Source: Naganishia liquefaciens
Lineage: Eukaryota; Basidiomycota; Tremellomycetes; Filobasidiales; Filobasidiaceae
DNA: 64,000 bases
Assembly (NCBI GenBank): GCA_013423385.1
Contig: BLZA01000030.1
Span: forward strand, 1,133,168 to 1,197,167
Direction of reading: 5' to 3'
Shown here: piece after piece, positions 1 to 12,925 of the stretch
Position numbering within the stretch: the stretch's first letter is position 1
Layout of the letters: each line of letters starts with the position of its first letter
Made by a program: the position numbers and the translations under genes
Notes under the pieces: generated by a model
Database searches by the model: none
What the model was told of the DNA's origin: nothing
The model's input: the letters and a program-made list of their open reading frames with translations, nothing else

Positions 1-153
1 CACGGGGCCGCGGCACATGAAGGGGAGATTCTGTCACGCTAGGCGAAATGTTCCAGTGTGCACTGTGGAGAAGATTCGGTCGTGGGGATAAGCAGCCATA
101 TTGTGGTTGTCTCGTGCCGTTTTCCCAACCTATGTTGACTCGCCCTTCCAGCC

Positions 154-2897
154 ATGGCTCCTCCCGTCTCCCATCTGGCCTCGACTCGCTATGCCTTGGT
201 CATCGACGCGGGATCGTCGGGCTCAAGGCTGCAGATATATTCGTGGCAGGACCCTGAAGCCGAACGTGAGGGGATCGTATCGGCCATAAAGGAGCGCTGG
301 AGAAAGCAAGGGAAATCCATGAGTAGAAAGGGGAAGGGAAAAGCAGATGCAGCGGATGAGATGGAGTGGGAAGTCGAGAGAGCGCTTCGGCGGCTTGTCA
401 AGGTTGAGAAGGGAGCCCCGGGGGATTTGTGGATCAAAAAAGCCGAGCCTGGTATGCATAACAGGAAGAAGTCGACTGTGACGATATTGAATTCATTGCA
501 TTCCAGGCATATCAACACTCGAGCCGAATCAGGTCTCGGACTACCTCGCACCTCTCCTTACGCATGCCTTGCAACAAATACCACCATCCCAACATGCCAA
601 TACTCCCATATATCTACTCGCGACTGCCGGCATGCGACTGCTCCCACAAGATCACCAACAGGGGCTTCTCAAAGCTACATGCAGACTACTACGGAAACAA
701 TACCCATTTCGTGTGGACGATCTGAATGACCTTGGGCCGTGCGGGGAGAGCGTGCGCATTATTTCCGGAGAAGAGGAAGGCATGTGGGGCTGGGTGGCCG
801 TCAACTACCTAATGGACGGCTTTGGTCACGCACCATCCGCATCCTCCCACGACAATCCGGCGCTTTTACCCCTGCCAGAATTGGAGGAGGAGGTACAAGG
901 ATCGCTCGAGACGGACATCCCGCCGACTCTGGTCGATCCGAGTCAGCATATCCCGACATTTGGATTCCTTGACATGGGCGGCGCTTCGACTCAGATCGCC
1001 TTTTCGCCGACATTCGAGGAATTGAAAGAGTCCGGATATCCGGCAGAGGAGTTGAAGTCTGTCAGCTTGAGACTGCTTTCCGGGCAAGTGGTGGAATGGC
1101 CAGTCTTTGTGGCGTCATGGCTCGGATTTGGAACGAACAAGGCACGGGATCGCTACGTCAAGCTCTTGTTGGAGGATTGGATGAAAGGGGAGACAGGCGG
1201 CCTGTCAGGATCCACACCCGCCATTGCAGATCCGTGCCTGCCCAGAGGCCTCTCGGTGCCAAGCTCGATACCCAATACATCACCACCATTCATCGGGACG
1301 GGTTCATTTGCACAGTGTCTGGAAGGTCTTCAGCGGCTGCTTGAGAAAGACGCAACGTGTCCGGAACCACACGGTCATTGCCTCTTTGCCGGACTTCCGA
1401 CGCCGCATATCGACTTTGAACGTGAGGACCAACGCGGATTCATCGGGATCAGCGAATACTGGTATACGGCGCAGCAGGTGCTCGGACTTGGAGGTCTATG
1501 GGATTGGGGCGAATGGGAAAAGGGAATGAACACTTTTTGCAGTCGGGAATGGCCGGATTTAGAGAAAGAGTTGACAGACTCTGAACATTGGCACGGAAAC
1601 AAGGTGAGATTGATGTCCGCGCCAGTATATCATCATGCTAACAGTTGCCTAGGTCGACATCGCCAGACTGCAAATGCAATGCTTCAAGGGTGCTTGGATC
1701 TCCAACGTCTTGCACGAAGGCATCGGCATTCCTCGAATCTTCGATATTGGTGGCAACCAGACCTTGACAGGCGGAGACATCGGCGACCTCAACGATGAGG
1801 CAGAGCGACGTGCAAAGGAAAAGGGATTGATGGGCAAGAAGCAACATTTTCAGAGCATGGACAGTATCGGGGACACGGCAATCAGCTGGACACTGGGCAA
1901 GATGGTCATTGAAGCCAGCCGAGGAGTTGATCCGCACGGCTACGAGCCCGATCGAGTCGGCCTCAACAACAAATGGACGCAGATCTGGCGCGATGGTACC
2001 ACCCGAGTCGGCAATGCCTTGGGTATGCCAGCACTCGAAAACAGACTAGCTTCTCATGGAATCGAGCTCGCCTGGTTTTCATATCTCGTACTGGTTGCTG
2101 CCGTTCTAAGCATCTACTTTAGCCTTCGACGACGATGTTGGCTCTCTCAGGGGTCCATGGCGTCTACTAGGCGAAGAAAGGATTCCGATGTCGGGGCAGT
2201 GCGCGATTGGATGAGGAGACGTTCGTCTGCGCTGCCTATCCCGGAGGGCCTCACGACTCCATCCGAGCGGGCCCGCTCATTGACCGTCAGCAAATTCAAG
2301 CTTCTGGGCTATCGCTTGGCGGGTCTTGCGTCGCGATGGACGTCAAGATCAAAGAGGATGGCGTCCAATCGGCGTGATCTCGAACCTGGAATTTCGATGC
2401 TTTCGTTGCCAGAACGTGACCCATCGTCGTACAGCATCTCGAGCAGTCACTCTCTACCGCCTTCGCCACGAGAACGGAACGACGCATTCTTCATACCCGC
2501 GCAAGACTTTAGCCAGAATTCCACGCCGATGCACAAGCAATACTCGACCACGCTTTCGGGCCCTCCGTCGCCGACGGCATCGGGATCGCCAAGTATGCGC
2601 CACGGAGGTCTCTCACACATGTCATCGCTCTCGAACCTCCGCTCAAAACGCAGTCATCCACTGCTTCCCATGATGACGAGCGCGTCGTCTGGCGGCTGGA
2701 ACGATCCGCCCGACACTGCTCTTGGTCTCTCGAATGTGCACGCGTCGAACGACGAGGGCGTACTGTTGCCCAATCTGACTTCCAAGGGGTCAGAAACAAA
2801 AGCCATTTCGCGGAATTCGAGCAGAATCAACTTGAATGAATATGGTAGACTGGCTCCACGGCCTGTGTCACGCGGACCCGGTGCGGAAGATCTGTAG
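154..2897 (+). CDS. YND1: Golgi apyrase (GDA1/CD39 nucleoside phosphatase)
   Basis: Hydrolyses nucleoside di- and triphosphates in the Golgi lumen, clearing the GDP/UDP left by glycosyltransferases. I read three exons, 154-451, 507-1603 and 1653-2897, giving about 879 residues. The apyrase conserved regions appear in order: DAGSSGSR near residue 18, LLATAGMR, ISGEEEGMWGW, and DMGGASTQIAF with its glycine-rich nucleotide loop. One hydrophobic helix (about residues 605-624, SYLVLVAAVLSIYF) is followed by Arg/Lys and a Ser-rich tail of about 255 residues, predicted cytosolic. This single C-terminal anchor fits Ynd1-type rather than Gda1-type enzymes, which have an N-terminal anchor. The long tail is the least conserved part. 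The start is the first ATG in frame with DAGSSGSR. It converges on the next gene, whose stop lies 67 bp away. The family is certain; the symbol is by analogy with yeast. Confidence 0.93.
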
Positions 2898-2964
2898 CTG
2901 CGCCGAGTGTACACTAGCGCATTCCTATATAATACAATCATGCTGCAAGACAGGACGATCTCCC

Positions 2965-5422
2965 TTACTCCCGGTAGGAGACGTTATTTCTTGCCCTTGC
3001 GGCACGGCCTCCACGCTCCTTGACTGGCGTCTCTACCGCCCTTTCGCCCTCGAGCGGCAAGCCGCGCGCAGTCCGTTTCTCGTTCCTGCTCTGCATCAGC
3101 GTTGCCCAAATCGAGTACGGGTCGGGATGATCCAGCGCCATTTGGTCGAGTTCCTTTCTCGCCACAAGGTCGCGCATGAGAGCTGTCTTTCGTTCAATCT
3201 CTGTTTCCTCTGGGTATAGATCCTCGTCGGCCCATTGCTTCATCAATTCCTCGAGGCTGACTTGCTCAAGATTCATAGTCTTTACGCAGCAATAGATGAT
3301 GGCCTCGTTCAAGAGGATTTTGCGGACGTACTGGAGCCAAATCAGGATTTGGTCATCTGGAAGCCTAAAGTACTCACCAACTCGCGCTCATTGTCGTCCA
3401 GTTCCTCGTAGCGGGCGCTCCCAGTTGGACGGACCGGCTGACTCGCTTCGGCACCCCCCTCGTCACCCGCCTGACCCCTGAGCGGAGGCCTTATGGCCCA
3501 CCTCGTCAATTCGGGCACGAAGATATCGTCAATATGGTGTGCCGAGATGTTGCCATACCACTGCGGGAACGACCGTTGCTTCCCGCGCATCCAGAATACA
3601 TCGATACGTTCCTGCGCCGGCGGATACTCTTCTCGTATGACGCGCTCGAGGTGGCCACGGATCGCCTGGAGCTGCACCCTAAAGTCCAAGTCGTCAAAGT
3701 CAACCTGATCAAGATCGGGCGGCAACGGCGGCGTCGTCAGCCGTTCGCGCGCATCGCTGCGAGGTCCATCCATGATAGGCTCTGGTGCAGTCTCGCCCAG
3801 CTGATAGGCGACGGGCGTCAGCGGAAAGTCCATGTGCGGAGACTCTTTTCTGGTACTGACCGTGCAAGTCGCAAACTCTTCGTCATTCTCGGTGAAAAAC
3901 TCGTCTCTCCGCTTGCGAAACACTTTATCCTGCTCGACCGGCAACCTGATGAGGTATATTCCATCCTTGAGCTTCTTCTTCTTTGCGTGCGACATATCTT
4001 TGAAGTCGTCGAAGCCGACGACGATACCGCCAAAGTGCAGTCCCAGTCGGCCGTTTTTACAATAGACATAGGTCCCATTCAATGCACTAGGAGGCGTCAG
4101 CGATGATCGCACCAGCCCTTTTCTCGCTGAATACTCACGTCAAGTCCCGTTTAAACACGATCCCAGCCGGCTCATCGTCTGAGCTCGACTTCGCATCTCC
4201 ACCGCCGAGCCCATTCACCTCTGACACCCGCCCCTTTCCCTTGTGCCGCTTCCCGCCACGCATGTCATCATGCTCACCCTCCTTATCCTTGCCCTTTCCC
4301 TTGCGCTTCTGCGGCGTCAAGCTCGTCCCGGCAAACAGCCTCGATACCTTTTGCCGCTCGTCTCCGTCGCTGCTCTCGGAATCCGTCATGATCCGGCTCG
4401 TCGTTAGCTGGGAGCTGCCAAAGATGGCGTAAAACGGATCCGTCAGCTGAGTGGAGGATTGAGGTTTGAGTGATGCTTTGTCCGGACGTGCGGCGCTTTT
4501 CGTAGGTGCCTTTTTCGGTGAGGTCGTCGATGCCGCCGGTTTCTTGCTCCCTTTACCGGCGCCGTTGGCGGATGGTTGTCTTCGCTTTGCCGGCGGCCCC
4601 ACAGAGTCATCGGTCTTTGAGGGCGCCTTGCGGCGTTTTGACCTGGCGGGTTCTTCGTCCTGCGTGTCGGAGAGCGAGGAAGAGGCGTTGCCTTGCATAT
4701 CTTCGTTCCTTTTCTTGCGCGGTTTCGTGGCTTTCGAGCTTGGCTTGGCTTTGATGCCTTGGTTCGCGTTGCGAGCGAATCTGCGTCCTCCCCGCCTATC
4801 CGACGCTTGATCACGCACAGCATCCGTATTATCTAGATCACTGCCTAGAGACGACAACGACCCATCAGACGCCGCCTTTGAATTAGTAGCCTCATGCTCG
4901 GCCTCCCTCTTCGTCGCCTGCTTCACCCTTGCCGCAGACGCTCTATATGTCCTCTTGCTCGACATTGCAACATCCTCGACACTCGAGTCACCGTCAGATT
5001 CGGCGTATTTCGCAATTTTGACCGTCCGCCCACGGCCCGTCTTAGCTGCATGGCACAGGAACGCGTAGGGAGATCAACCTTTCAGAACGGGAAAGCTTTC
5101 ACCGGAAACGAAAGTAGAAAGGATCCTCACCTTGGCGCATGGCTTCCTGACCACCGTAATCCCCATGCTCCGGATCCTCAATGTCCGTCAACTCGCTCTC
5201 CTCGGATCCAACAGTCGATGACACCTGACCGCCCCGTCGCTCCTTGGCCTGTCTGACAGATTTCGTCGCAGACTTGCGTATCCCCTCGTCTACATCATCC
5301 GGAGCAACACGGGTCCCGGCCAGTTTCCCGTGATGCTTCTTTCGCGATGAGTTGCCCTTGTAAGTCTTGAACGCCGTCTTGACTGGCGTCGGCAGCTCGA
5401 GCGACACTGGCTCGTCGGACAT
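2965..5422 (-). CDS. Unrecognised Lys/Ser-rich, probably nuclear protein
   Basis: I do not recognise this gene. Four exons join in phase: 5422-5131, 5045-4139, 4086-3378 and 3330-2965 (about 757 residues). The first 400 residues are low complexity, rich in Lys, Ser and acidic residues, with many basic clusters that look like nuclear localisation signals (for example PRKKRNED and KRRKAPSK). The ordered part is the second half. It opens with NGTYVYCKNGRLGLHFGG, carries YLIRLPVEQDK, then a segment with VFWMRGKQRSFPQWYGN, and ends in a charged helical region (EELMKQWADEDLYPEE). A chromatin or transcription role is only a guess from composition. It lies head-to-tail behind PAF1, and the CAAG microsatellite is in the gap upstream. 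Splice phases agree at all three introns, so the gene model is better supported than any function. Confidence 0.72.
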
Positions 5423-5588
5423 GACGACGGCGAGGGGCGTCGTCGCGCTGTCCGGAGCTGTGCATGTATAGGGCAGGGGGGAGGGGGGCTCATGGTTGAC
5501 AGAAGCTCTTCTTGTCTCATCGCAAGCACTCGCCCGCGTCCGCGTCGCGTGCGGAAGCTAATCAGTCAACTCGATTCCATTCAATATG

Positions 5589-5663
<75 letters not shown>
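5589..5663. repeat. (CAAG)n tetranucleotide microsatellite
   Basis: About 18 uninterrupted copies of CAAG (CTTG on the other strand) lie between the PAF1 stop codon and the start of the next minus-strand gene. The tract is therefore in the PAF1 3' untranslated region or the downstream promoter. It can be read as an open frame in several phases (for example repeated SKQA), but none belongs to a gene. Confidence 0.97.
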
Positions 5664-5736
5664 GAGCCACGCGCTCCTCGCTCGCGGCATCGGCGGCGCA
5701 TTCTCTCGCAGACTACATGCGTCCACACGACTGCTA

Positions 5737-7699
5737 CTACTCCTCCTCCTCCTCCTCGGCCGCGGCTTCACTGACATACCCATCCGCCCGCTCATCCAAC
5801 GCATCCCCGACCACTTCCTCGTTCCCGCGCGCCAACTCGCGCTCGATCCACGCCGGGTCAAACATTTTCGCAATGTCGTCGAATCGGGCACGTTTGCGCG
5901 CGTTGGGCGCCTCATACGCGAGGATGATGTTGTCCCAGAGGTCGTCGTCTTCCAGGTCGTCGTTGGTGCGCTGATCAGGCAAGGGTGACGTGTGATCAGA
6001 TAGAGTCGATAACAAGAAGATTCCCTCGAGGGACTCACCATCATTCGTCTCTTTCGGACGTGGACGCGCGACACAATCTTGCCATAATACACGCCCGGCG
6101 CCTTGCGCTTGGTCATGGTCGACAGCGGCTCGGCAACGGCATCCTTGGTGCTCGACACGGGATCCTTTTCCCCGTTGGCTTCCTGCGCGAGCTCTTCGTC
6201 GCCAAACAGGTCGTCGTCGTCGTCGTCCTCATCCTCGTCCTTGTCATCCGCATCCTCTTGCTCTTCCTTGACCTCGTTGACACCGGCATCGCCCGCAGAA
6301 GCGTTCTCCCGGCGCTTCTTGGCGGCCTCGTATTCAACCACGGGATCCACCGGGTCCGTCTCGTCAAAGAACGTCAACACAATCTCATTCGGCTCGTCCC
6401 GCTTCGTAATCTCATAGTCCCGCACGCGGCCCATCTTGATCGTCTGCGGACAGGCAAGCATTATTAGCGCCGCTGTCCCGCGAAATGAGATTCCCCCCAC
6501 CCTCCCGGGACTCACCTTCCACGTCGGATCCTCGCGATTCCGCTCCTCATCCTCGTCGGGCGGCAACACCTCCTTGCGCACCTCGAACCACTTGTCCAGC
6601 CCATTCTGCCCTGCCTCCACTGTCTTGGTCTTGGCCTTTTCCTCTCCGCTCGCCTCGCTGTCGTCGCTGTGGTCCTCATCAGGCATGGGCGCTTGCGCGA
6701 CGCGATCCTCGACGACGTAAAAGTTGAATCCTTTAAAGTGGTCGAGTTTCCGCGGCCGCATGATGGACGTCTCGAGTTCGGTTTCCGAGAGCTGGAAGAG
6801 TGGGTCAGGTGGGTCAAAAGGGAAAAGACTTTCCGGGGAAACGTACACGCTGTGCCTGGCTTCCGGCCGGACGTTCCGAAAAGTTGACGACGTTTAGGTT
6901 CAGTTTCACGGCGTCCTCGTCCGGGAAAAGATCAAACGCCTGGCTCGTGTGTCAGTACCACGATCAACGCTGCACAGACCGAGCCCGGCCGACTCACATC
7001 TACAGCGCGCAAATGCGGCTTGAGCGGATGCCGCATCTCCTCGACGCGCGTATGGTCGTGGAACCAAAACGTCTTTTCAATCGCCTGCTGCTGCGCTACC
7101 ATGGAATCATCCACCACGACCTGTCCCGCCCCCGCGCCTTTACGCTCGCCCGACCTTCCGTTCGCCGACACGCCGGCACCCGCACCCGCGCCGCCAACTT
7201 TTTTCCCCGTATCTCGGGAAAGGTACGTCGTGTTCCTGAGCCATGCGACCTCGGGCTTGTGGTACGTCTGCTTGAGGGATCCGGCTTGAACGTAGTTTGC
7301 TGAGGAGACGACACCGTTGAGGATCGTGCTCCGTGCCGGGGGCTCGAGTAACGCTGCGTCTTCCGGATCGAGGGCCGCGGCGTCAGGGGATGCTTGTGGC
7401 TGTTGCTTGCCCGCGACGGTCTTGGTAGGGCGGGGTGGATTCAGGTTCGGATTTCCGCGCGTCTCGGCCGTCCACATGCCGCCAAACGCATTCAAGTCGA
7501 GTGGCATGCCGATTTCCGAGTCGATCATCATCGGCAGGGGCAAAGAGGCTGCATATTCCGAGACGAGGTCGGGCTTGCCGATGAGCAACGGCAGGCGCAC
7601 GGGGATATCGACGAGAAGCGGGGGGAAGGCGGGCGGTGGGATGGGGTTTTGGTAGCGCTGGCGTACGATGAGGTCGAGCTTTGCCTTTTTGGAGGACAT
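5737..7699 (-). CDS. PAF1: RNA polymerase II-associated factor 1 (Paf1 complex)
   Basis: Scaffold subunit of the Paf1 elongation complex, which links elongating Pol II to histone H2B ubiquitination and H3K4/K36 methylation. Five exons by phase: 7699-6998, 6939-6847, 6791-6516, 6443-6039 and 5970-5737 (about 569 residues). Recognition rests on the N-terminal stretch with LIVRQRYQNPIPPPAFPPLL, the SLPLPMMIDSEIGMPLDLN segment, LRNTTYLSRDTG (the family's aromatic Thr-Tyr-[IL]-Ser motif), and the later MGRVRDYEI and VLTFFDE blocks. Acidic low-complexity stretches follow and the protein ends in a run of glutamates, as expected for PAF1 C termini. A Gly/Ala-rich insert near residues 170-190 looks lineage-specific. 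The start codon is 5' of the conserved Arg-Tyr-Asn/Gln-Asn block. Its 5' end faces the Ser-rich gene on the other strand. Confidence 0.93.
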
Positions 7700-7725
7700 G
7701 GTGGGCTGTGTGCGTCTCTATTGCA

Positions 7726-7753
7726 GGACGGACGGACGGATGGATGGATGGTC
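7726..7753. repeat. Short GACG/GATG tetranucleotide run
   Basis: Three to four GACG units run into three GATG units just upstream of the PAF1 start codon. It lies in the shared upstream region of two divergent genes. No function can be read from it. Confidence 0.8.
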
Positions 7754-8220
7754 TGCGAGGTCGACCCTGTCACGGGTACTCGTATGGCTCTGGCTTGTGT
7801 CGACTGGCTGAGCGCGGAAGCAGACGGTGGTCGTCGATCGCGCTTACGTAAGACGGGGCCATCCAGGGTGACTCTCTCCCTGCGCATTTCTCCATTCGAT
7901 TCCCCCCCGGCCGGCCATCGTTACAAGGGACACCAGCATCGACAAGGATGCCCATGGCCCGCGTATGCACCTAGACGCCAAGGAGGACAGACGCCGGACG
8001 ATGCGTCAAGCCAGTGCGATTCAGCCCGGTCAGGACGAGGCGCGCATGGCACGCAGAGCGAGTTGGGGCAATCAGGATGCAGAGGATGACGAGCTCGCGA
8101 GGATGGCGGCAGAGGCGGGACGCAGGAGGAGTTCGAGCGAGACTAAAGTTGCCCAAGTCGAGTAGGTGTGCGGGCGAGGGCGGGGGTGACGAGGAAACCC
8201 ATGCTGATCGTGCTTTTCAG

Positions 8221-10027
8221 GCATCCGCGGATACCGCCGTCATTCGCCTTTCCACAAGAGCCTCAACCGCTCACACCGGCGCCGCCGAGTCCCCCACCGC
8301 CCCGGGACCCCGCGCCGTTCTCCTTTGGCACATTTCGTATGAATTCTCCTGCGCCCATGCTCGGCACACCGACGACCGAACTCGCGTCCTTTTTCGAGTA
8401 CCCGCTCGATCCCGTCTCGCCCGCGATCCGTCGTCTCGTCGCCAATGAACAAATTGATCAGCCGTCTTCGCTTCTGGCGCCACAGGGTTTCTCGCCGGCG
8501 CTGCGGAGGACATCATCGACGTCGACCGTGCCTGTCAGTCCGGCGGGCGGGCGCAGACCAAGTGTGGTGCATTCGAATACGGCGTCTCAGGCCGAGGCAG
8601 CACAAAGGTTTAGTCTCGCCGCAACCGAGGAAGATGCAGGAGAGACATACATGACGACCACGCCAGTGGCAGGACCTAGCGCTTCACCGACACGCGACGC
8701 ACCGATCCGTCGTCCGAGCGATACTTCCTCTACCGCGCCACGCCCGGCCGCCGCATCATCGCCTTTTCCAGCACGCCGTTCCTCCATCCTCGGCTTTGCC
8801 CATCAGCCTCTACCTGACGCGCCCGTCCCGCCATCGCTTGCGAACCGCGTCGGTACTACACCCCGTCGCGGGTCGATATCCGCTCAACAGATCTTGCCGC
8901 TCGAGTCAAGAGACCGTCGACAGTCTTCGATCTGGATTACGTCGTCGTCTTTACGCAGCGCCACACCGGGAGGCGGCGGCGCGCGGACATCCTTTTCCGG
9001 TTCACCGGTAACGATCAACCCGGGCACACAAGATGAACATACGACGGTATCGACGGCGTACCTATACCAGCGTCGAGCCTCGCTCGCATCCACGTCGCGC
9101 GGTCTCCTCTCGTCGAATGCCCCACCAGCCACGGCACGGCCACCGATCATCCCACAGCGACAAGGATCTGTTTCCTCCGTCGGTTCCTCGTCGCGCGAAA
9201 GCATCGCTACGTTGCGCGACACCACATACGATCTCAGGCCAGGAAACGCCAGACGAAGCAGCTCCCAGGAAAGTTCCGCGACGGTCCGGCGAATGTCGAT
9301 GCCGGCGCTCGCGAGTCCCGAGGCGACGGAGGCAGCGTCATGGCATGCTCAGGGTGCGCTGCGGATGAGCCTGGGTGGGCAGACAGAGGAGCGCGCACCG
9401 GGCGGCTTGAGCTGTCCGGCGGGACAAGCCGGGTCGAGGGTGACCGAGAGGGCGTTCACGCTCGGCCAGGTGCCCGGGCCGAGGGGCCAGGGGGTCAACG
9501 TCAAGGGGTGGGCGAGTCCCGGGGAAAGATCCCCGCGTCGAGAGTCATCGGATTCTGAAACGCCGAACCGGGCCGTTCGAACGTCTCACCATGCGATTTG
9601 CTCGTCGTCGGAAGAATTGAGCGATACCATGAGCGACCCGCCCTCGGCATCGGACCGATCCTCATCAGCTTCCTCCTCGGCCGATCCAAACCGCCGCGGC
9701 TTCCGCCTCAGCCAGCGCGCCATCGAGGCGCGCGAACGACGACGGTCATCCCGCCTCTCGACTTTCAGTAGTTCGGGCGCGGGAACGGCGTTACAGACGA
9801 TTCCGAGTGAGGCGGTCGTGGTGGATTTCGCGGAAGCGCGGTCGGCGCGGTCAAGTGCCGGTGGAACGGACGCGCATGATGGTCCGCGTCGGGGAATTGA
9901 TGTGTCTGTCGCGTCGGTCACGGACGAGGGGTCGCCGGTGGGTGGTGACAAGATTGCGGGGGGCGAGACATCGGCCGAGGCGATAACGACGGCTTTTCGG
10001 GCGTTTGCGTTTCCGCCACGGAGATAG
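8221..10027 (+). CDS. Ser/Pro/Arg-rich protein of unknown function
   Basis: A long open frame of about 600 codons without recognisable domains. Composition is Ser-, Pro-, Ala- and Arg-rich with many Arg-Arg-x-Ser basophilic kinase-type sites (for example RRPS, RRMS, RRSS), typical of disordered regulatory proteins. The sequence before 8221 (pyrimidine tract and cag at 8218-8220) looks like a 3' splice site, so the first coding exon is upstream. A 66-codon open frame at 7965-8165 with similar RRAS and RRRSSS composition is the natural candidate, but its phase does not join cleanly to 8221 through any GT donor I could find. Alternatively translation starts at the ATG at 8339 (MNSPAPML). The 3' end (TAG at 10025) is firm; the 5' end is not. 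Confidence 0.6.
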
Positions 10028-11678
10028 CATTGAGAAAGTCTTCGTGGGAATTAGATGAACGAGGACGATATATAACGGAAGGGCATAAAACGAGACGGCG
10101 GGCCAGTGTACGGTAACGACATCATAACGACAGAATAGGCAATAGGCAATAGGCACGGAAATCTCACGCATGGTTTTGGACGAGTGGACGAGATTCCCGG
10201 CAGCGCTTCGAGGGTCCGTTGTGTTGCGGGATGACTTGTCTTTTTACATTCATTCGTGGTGCACCAGCCGTACAAGTACGCGAAGACGCTGCATTTCGAA
10301 ATATTGCGAAAAATTTGCATCTCGCGGGACGATTGTTCACATCCGGAACTGTCGCACACGCTGGGTTCAGCGCTGAAGTCCAGTTTGTAGATCCGTCCTC
10401 GTGATCGCAGCCAACGTTATTATCTAAAATCCGCTGGCAATGTAACACAGGAGACGGAAGAGAGCGGAAGGGCAAGGCTGCGTCGGATTGAAGAATACCT
10501 TCTTGGCTCAAGCATCTAATCTTATCTGATACGTTGGTTGAAAACTGTTCATTGTACATGGAATCCCCCGATGTCGTTGTGTATTGTGACCCAACCCTCT
10601 GGAACACCCTCTGACCACTAATGCGGATTATGCAACGGTGGGCGAATACCTGGTCGCATCCAGTATCGAGTGCATGTGCATGACGGACGCTTAAAGATGC
10701 GAGTCAAAGTGGCAAGTGAATTACGCTTCTTGGTGTATTCTGATCGCAAATTCTCTAAGATTGAATTCAAAGACATCTACGCTACCCGGGACCGAAGACG
10801 AGAACAGTCCAGCTGGTAGTCCGCTGGAATCGCTCTCGGAGTTCAGCAGGCAATTCCGTGCCGTGATGCGATTCCCTCGCCACCTGTGCCGACCGGCAGT
10901 GAGTTGGCTGCACCCACTGGGGTGCCAACAACTGGGCTCTCAAGCCGACAGAAGACGTCGCCAGAACCGTACGCCAGTTGAGTGGTATTAGCTGATCAAG
11001 TAGAGCAGCTAGTAGAGCGCGGCAGTCAGCGCGACTTGTCAAGGGGCGCCATGTGGGGGGATGCCGCAAGATGACGTCAGTCGCCGCTTTCCATAAAAAT
11101 AGACTGCAAGGTGGAGGTCGCTCCTGCGTTTCTCGAGCGATCATCATCTTGGGAATCTCCAACGCCCTGCTGACTTTTCGGCGGTGGGTCATGGGCGATA
11201 GCTGGAACCAGCAGTGCTCGATCTCGCGAAAGCTCCTTGCGAAAAGAGACCGAAGATGGGTACAAACTTGATGCGCAGCTGAAACGTCTGCTCCTCGATC
11301 ACGCTAGCACGAATGACTGCAAGAATCCAGAATCAGGACCGCGCTATACGAGGCGAGGATGATGAAGAACAATTATCCACAGCTTCGACAATTGCTTCGA
11401 CCTGCTGTTTGCGGCATTATCGGCGTACGGTAGAAATCATTCCCGGAACACCTATGATCCACATCATAGCTATCATCATAGCAGCTAGCTAGTGCATTAC
11501 AGAAAAAGTCGCGTCATACTGATCATGTCCCTGCCGGTCCAGCTCTAGGCAAATTGGCTCGATCTCTGATGATCGCGCAGTCATCAGAGGCAACGATTCC
11601 CATATATGTATATAACGATATCGTGGCGAAGATATTGTCGCTCGAGTTGGACGCCATCCCTCACTACCCACCTTCAAG
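10028..11678. other. Intergenic, no gene recognised
   Basis: About 1.65 kb between the Ser-rich gene and the Rds1-like gene. Short open frames exist on both strands (the longest about 147 codons at 10164-10607 on the minus strand), but none shows a known domain, consistent splice signals or convincing composition. An AGGGG element, the fungal stress-response element core, occurs near 11041 and may belong to the downstream gene. Confidence 0.6.
11599..11613 (+). promoter_or_regulatory. TATA-like element upstream of the Rds1-like gene
   Basis: An AT-only stretch (catatatgtatataac) in GC-rich surroundings ends about 65 bp before the ATG at 11679. Position and composition fit a TATA box of a strongly inducible gene. 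The transcription start is not known. Confidence 0.4.
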
Positions 11679-12925
11679 ATGCTGTTCAAGTCCGTCGTCG
11701 CCCTCGCCGCTGCCGCCTCCGCTGCCTTTGGGCTTCCAACCGCTCCTCCCCCGCCTGCGGGCGGAGTCGACGCCAATGCCACTGCGCCTCCTCCCGAATA
11801 CGTCGCCATGTCCGACTTTGACTTCCAGTCTTTGAACTTGGCGCTCAACCAAGAATGGATCGAGCTCGACTTGTTCCACTATGGTCTGGCTCGATTCTCC
11901 CCCGAAGAATTTGAGGCTCAGGGTATTGATGCTGAGCAGCAACACTTGATTGAGTTTATGGCCAACCAGGAAGGTGAGTAGATATGTGTTCCTCTGTTAC
12001 CGACTTGTACTGACTTGACACAGTCGGCCACTCGACTCTGCTCTCCAACATCCTCCAAGGCCGAGGCGCCAAGCAGTGCAAGTACAGATACAACTTCGAG
12101 ACTGTCCAAGAATTCGTCCAATTCTGCGCCATCTTGACTCGCTTTGGAGAGTCTGGAGTCTACGGCTTCTTGTCGCACTTGGACTCTCGACCTGCCGCCA
12201 CCCTGTTGCTTCAGTCCATCACTACTGAAGCTCGACAGCAGATGATCTTTAGGCAATTCGCCGGTGAGTTGGCAAGCATCTTGACGCAATGCTCAGAAAG
12301 CTCACTATTTCGATCATGTCAGGTGCCTTCCCCATGCCCGTCTGGTTCGAAACCGGTATCTCCCAGGCCATGGCCTGGACCCTTCTCAGCCCGTACTTGA
12401 TCGAGTGTCCCGCCGAGAACCCTCGAATTGAGTGGCCCATCTTCCCTACCTTGAACATTCAAGTGAGTACGTGCTTTTTGGCGATGATAGCAAAACTGAT
12501 TTATATCCCTGTAGAACAACCCCAACTTGACTGCCGACGGCTTCCAGTCCGCTGTGTCTACCAACCGCACTGCCTTCGTCACTCCGAACACGACCGAATT
12601 GTACTTCGAGTACGATGCGCCTGGCAAGAACGTCTCCTACAACAACTCGTACACGACCGTCGTTGGAGCCAACGTCACTTCGGAAGTTCCCACCCACTGT
12701 GTTTACATCAACCAGCTCAATGCCACCAGTGTTCCGTACAACGCCACCGGCAACAACACCGGCTCTTGCATCGTGCCGGGCGGAGTTGTCTTCGGAGACG
12801 ACGGAATTGTCAACGGCACGATGTTTGTCGGACTTTTCCAGAACCCGCCGTTCGTCACCCCTTACAACTTGTCGAAGCTGAACGACTTCATCGTCGCCGG
12901 CCCGGCCGTCTTCGTTGCCGGTTAA
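11679..12925 (+). CDS. Secreted ferritin-like Rds1 stress-response protein
   Basis: Four exons in phase (11679-11973, 12024-12263, 12323-12462, 12515-12925) give about 361 residues. The N terminus is a signal peptide (MLFKSVVALAAAASAAFG). The ferritin-like four-helix region follows, with the family hallmarks SLNLALNQEWIELDLFHYGL, HLIEFMANQEVGHSTLLSN and LLLQSITTEARQQMIFRQF; the Glu and Glu-x-x-His positions are those that bind metal in ferritin-like folds. The C-terminal third has about ten N-x-S/T sequons, so the protein is probably glycosylated and extracellular or wall-bound. In Schizosaccharomyces pombe rds1 is induced by glucose, ammonium or phosphate starvation, CO2 and temperature, but its reaction is unknown. 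The family assignment is strong; enzymatic activity is not established. Confidence 0.9.

Noticed and set aside
5586-5774. Open frame through the CAAG repeat (repeated SKQA)
   Set aside because: All phases of a stop-free tetranucleotide repeat are open; no gene uses it.
7965-8165. First exon of the Ser-rich gene
   Set aside because: Composition fits, but no GT donor gives the phase needed to enter the exon at 8221, so I did not add it to the model.
10164-11192. Minus-strand frames of 100-147 codons
   Set aside because: No domain, no splice structure, amino-acid composition like random GC-rich sequence.
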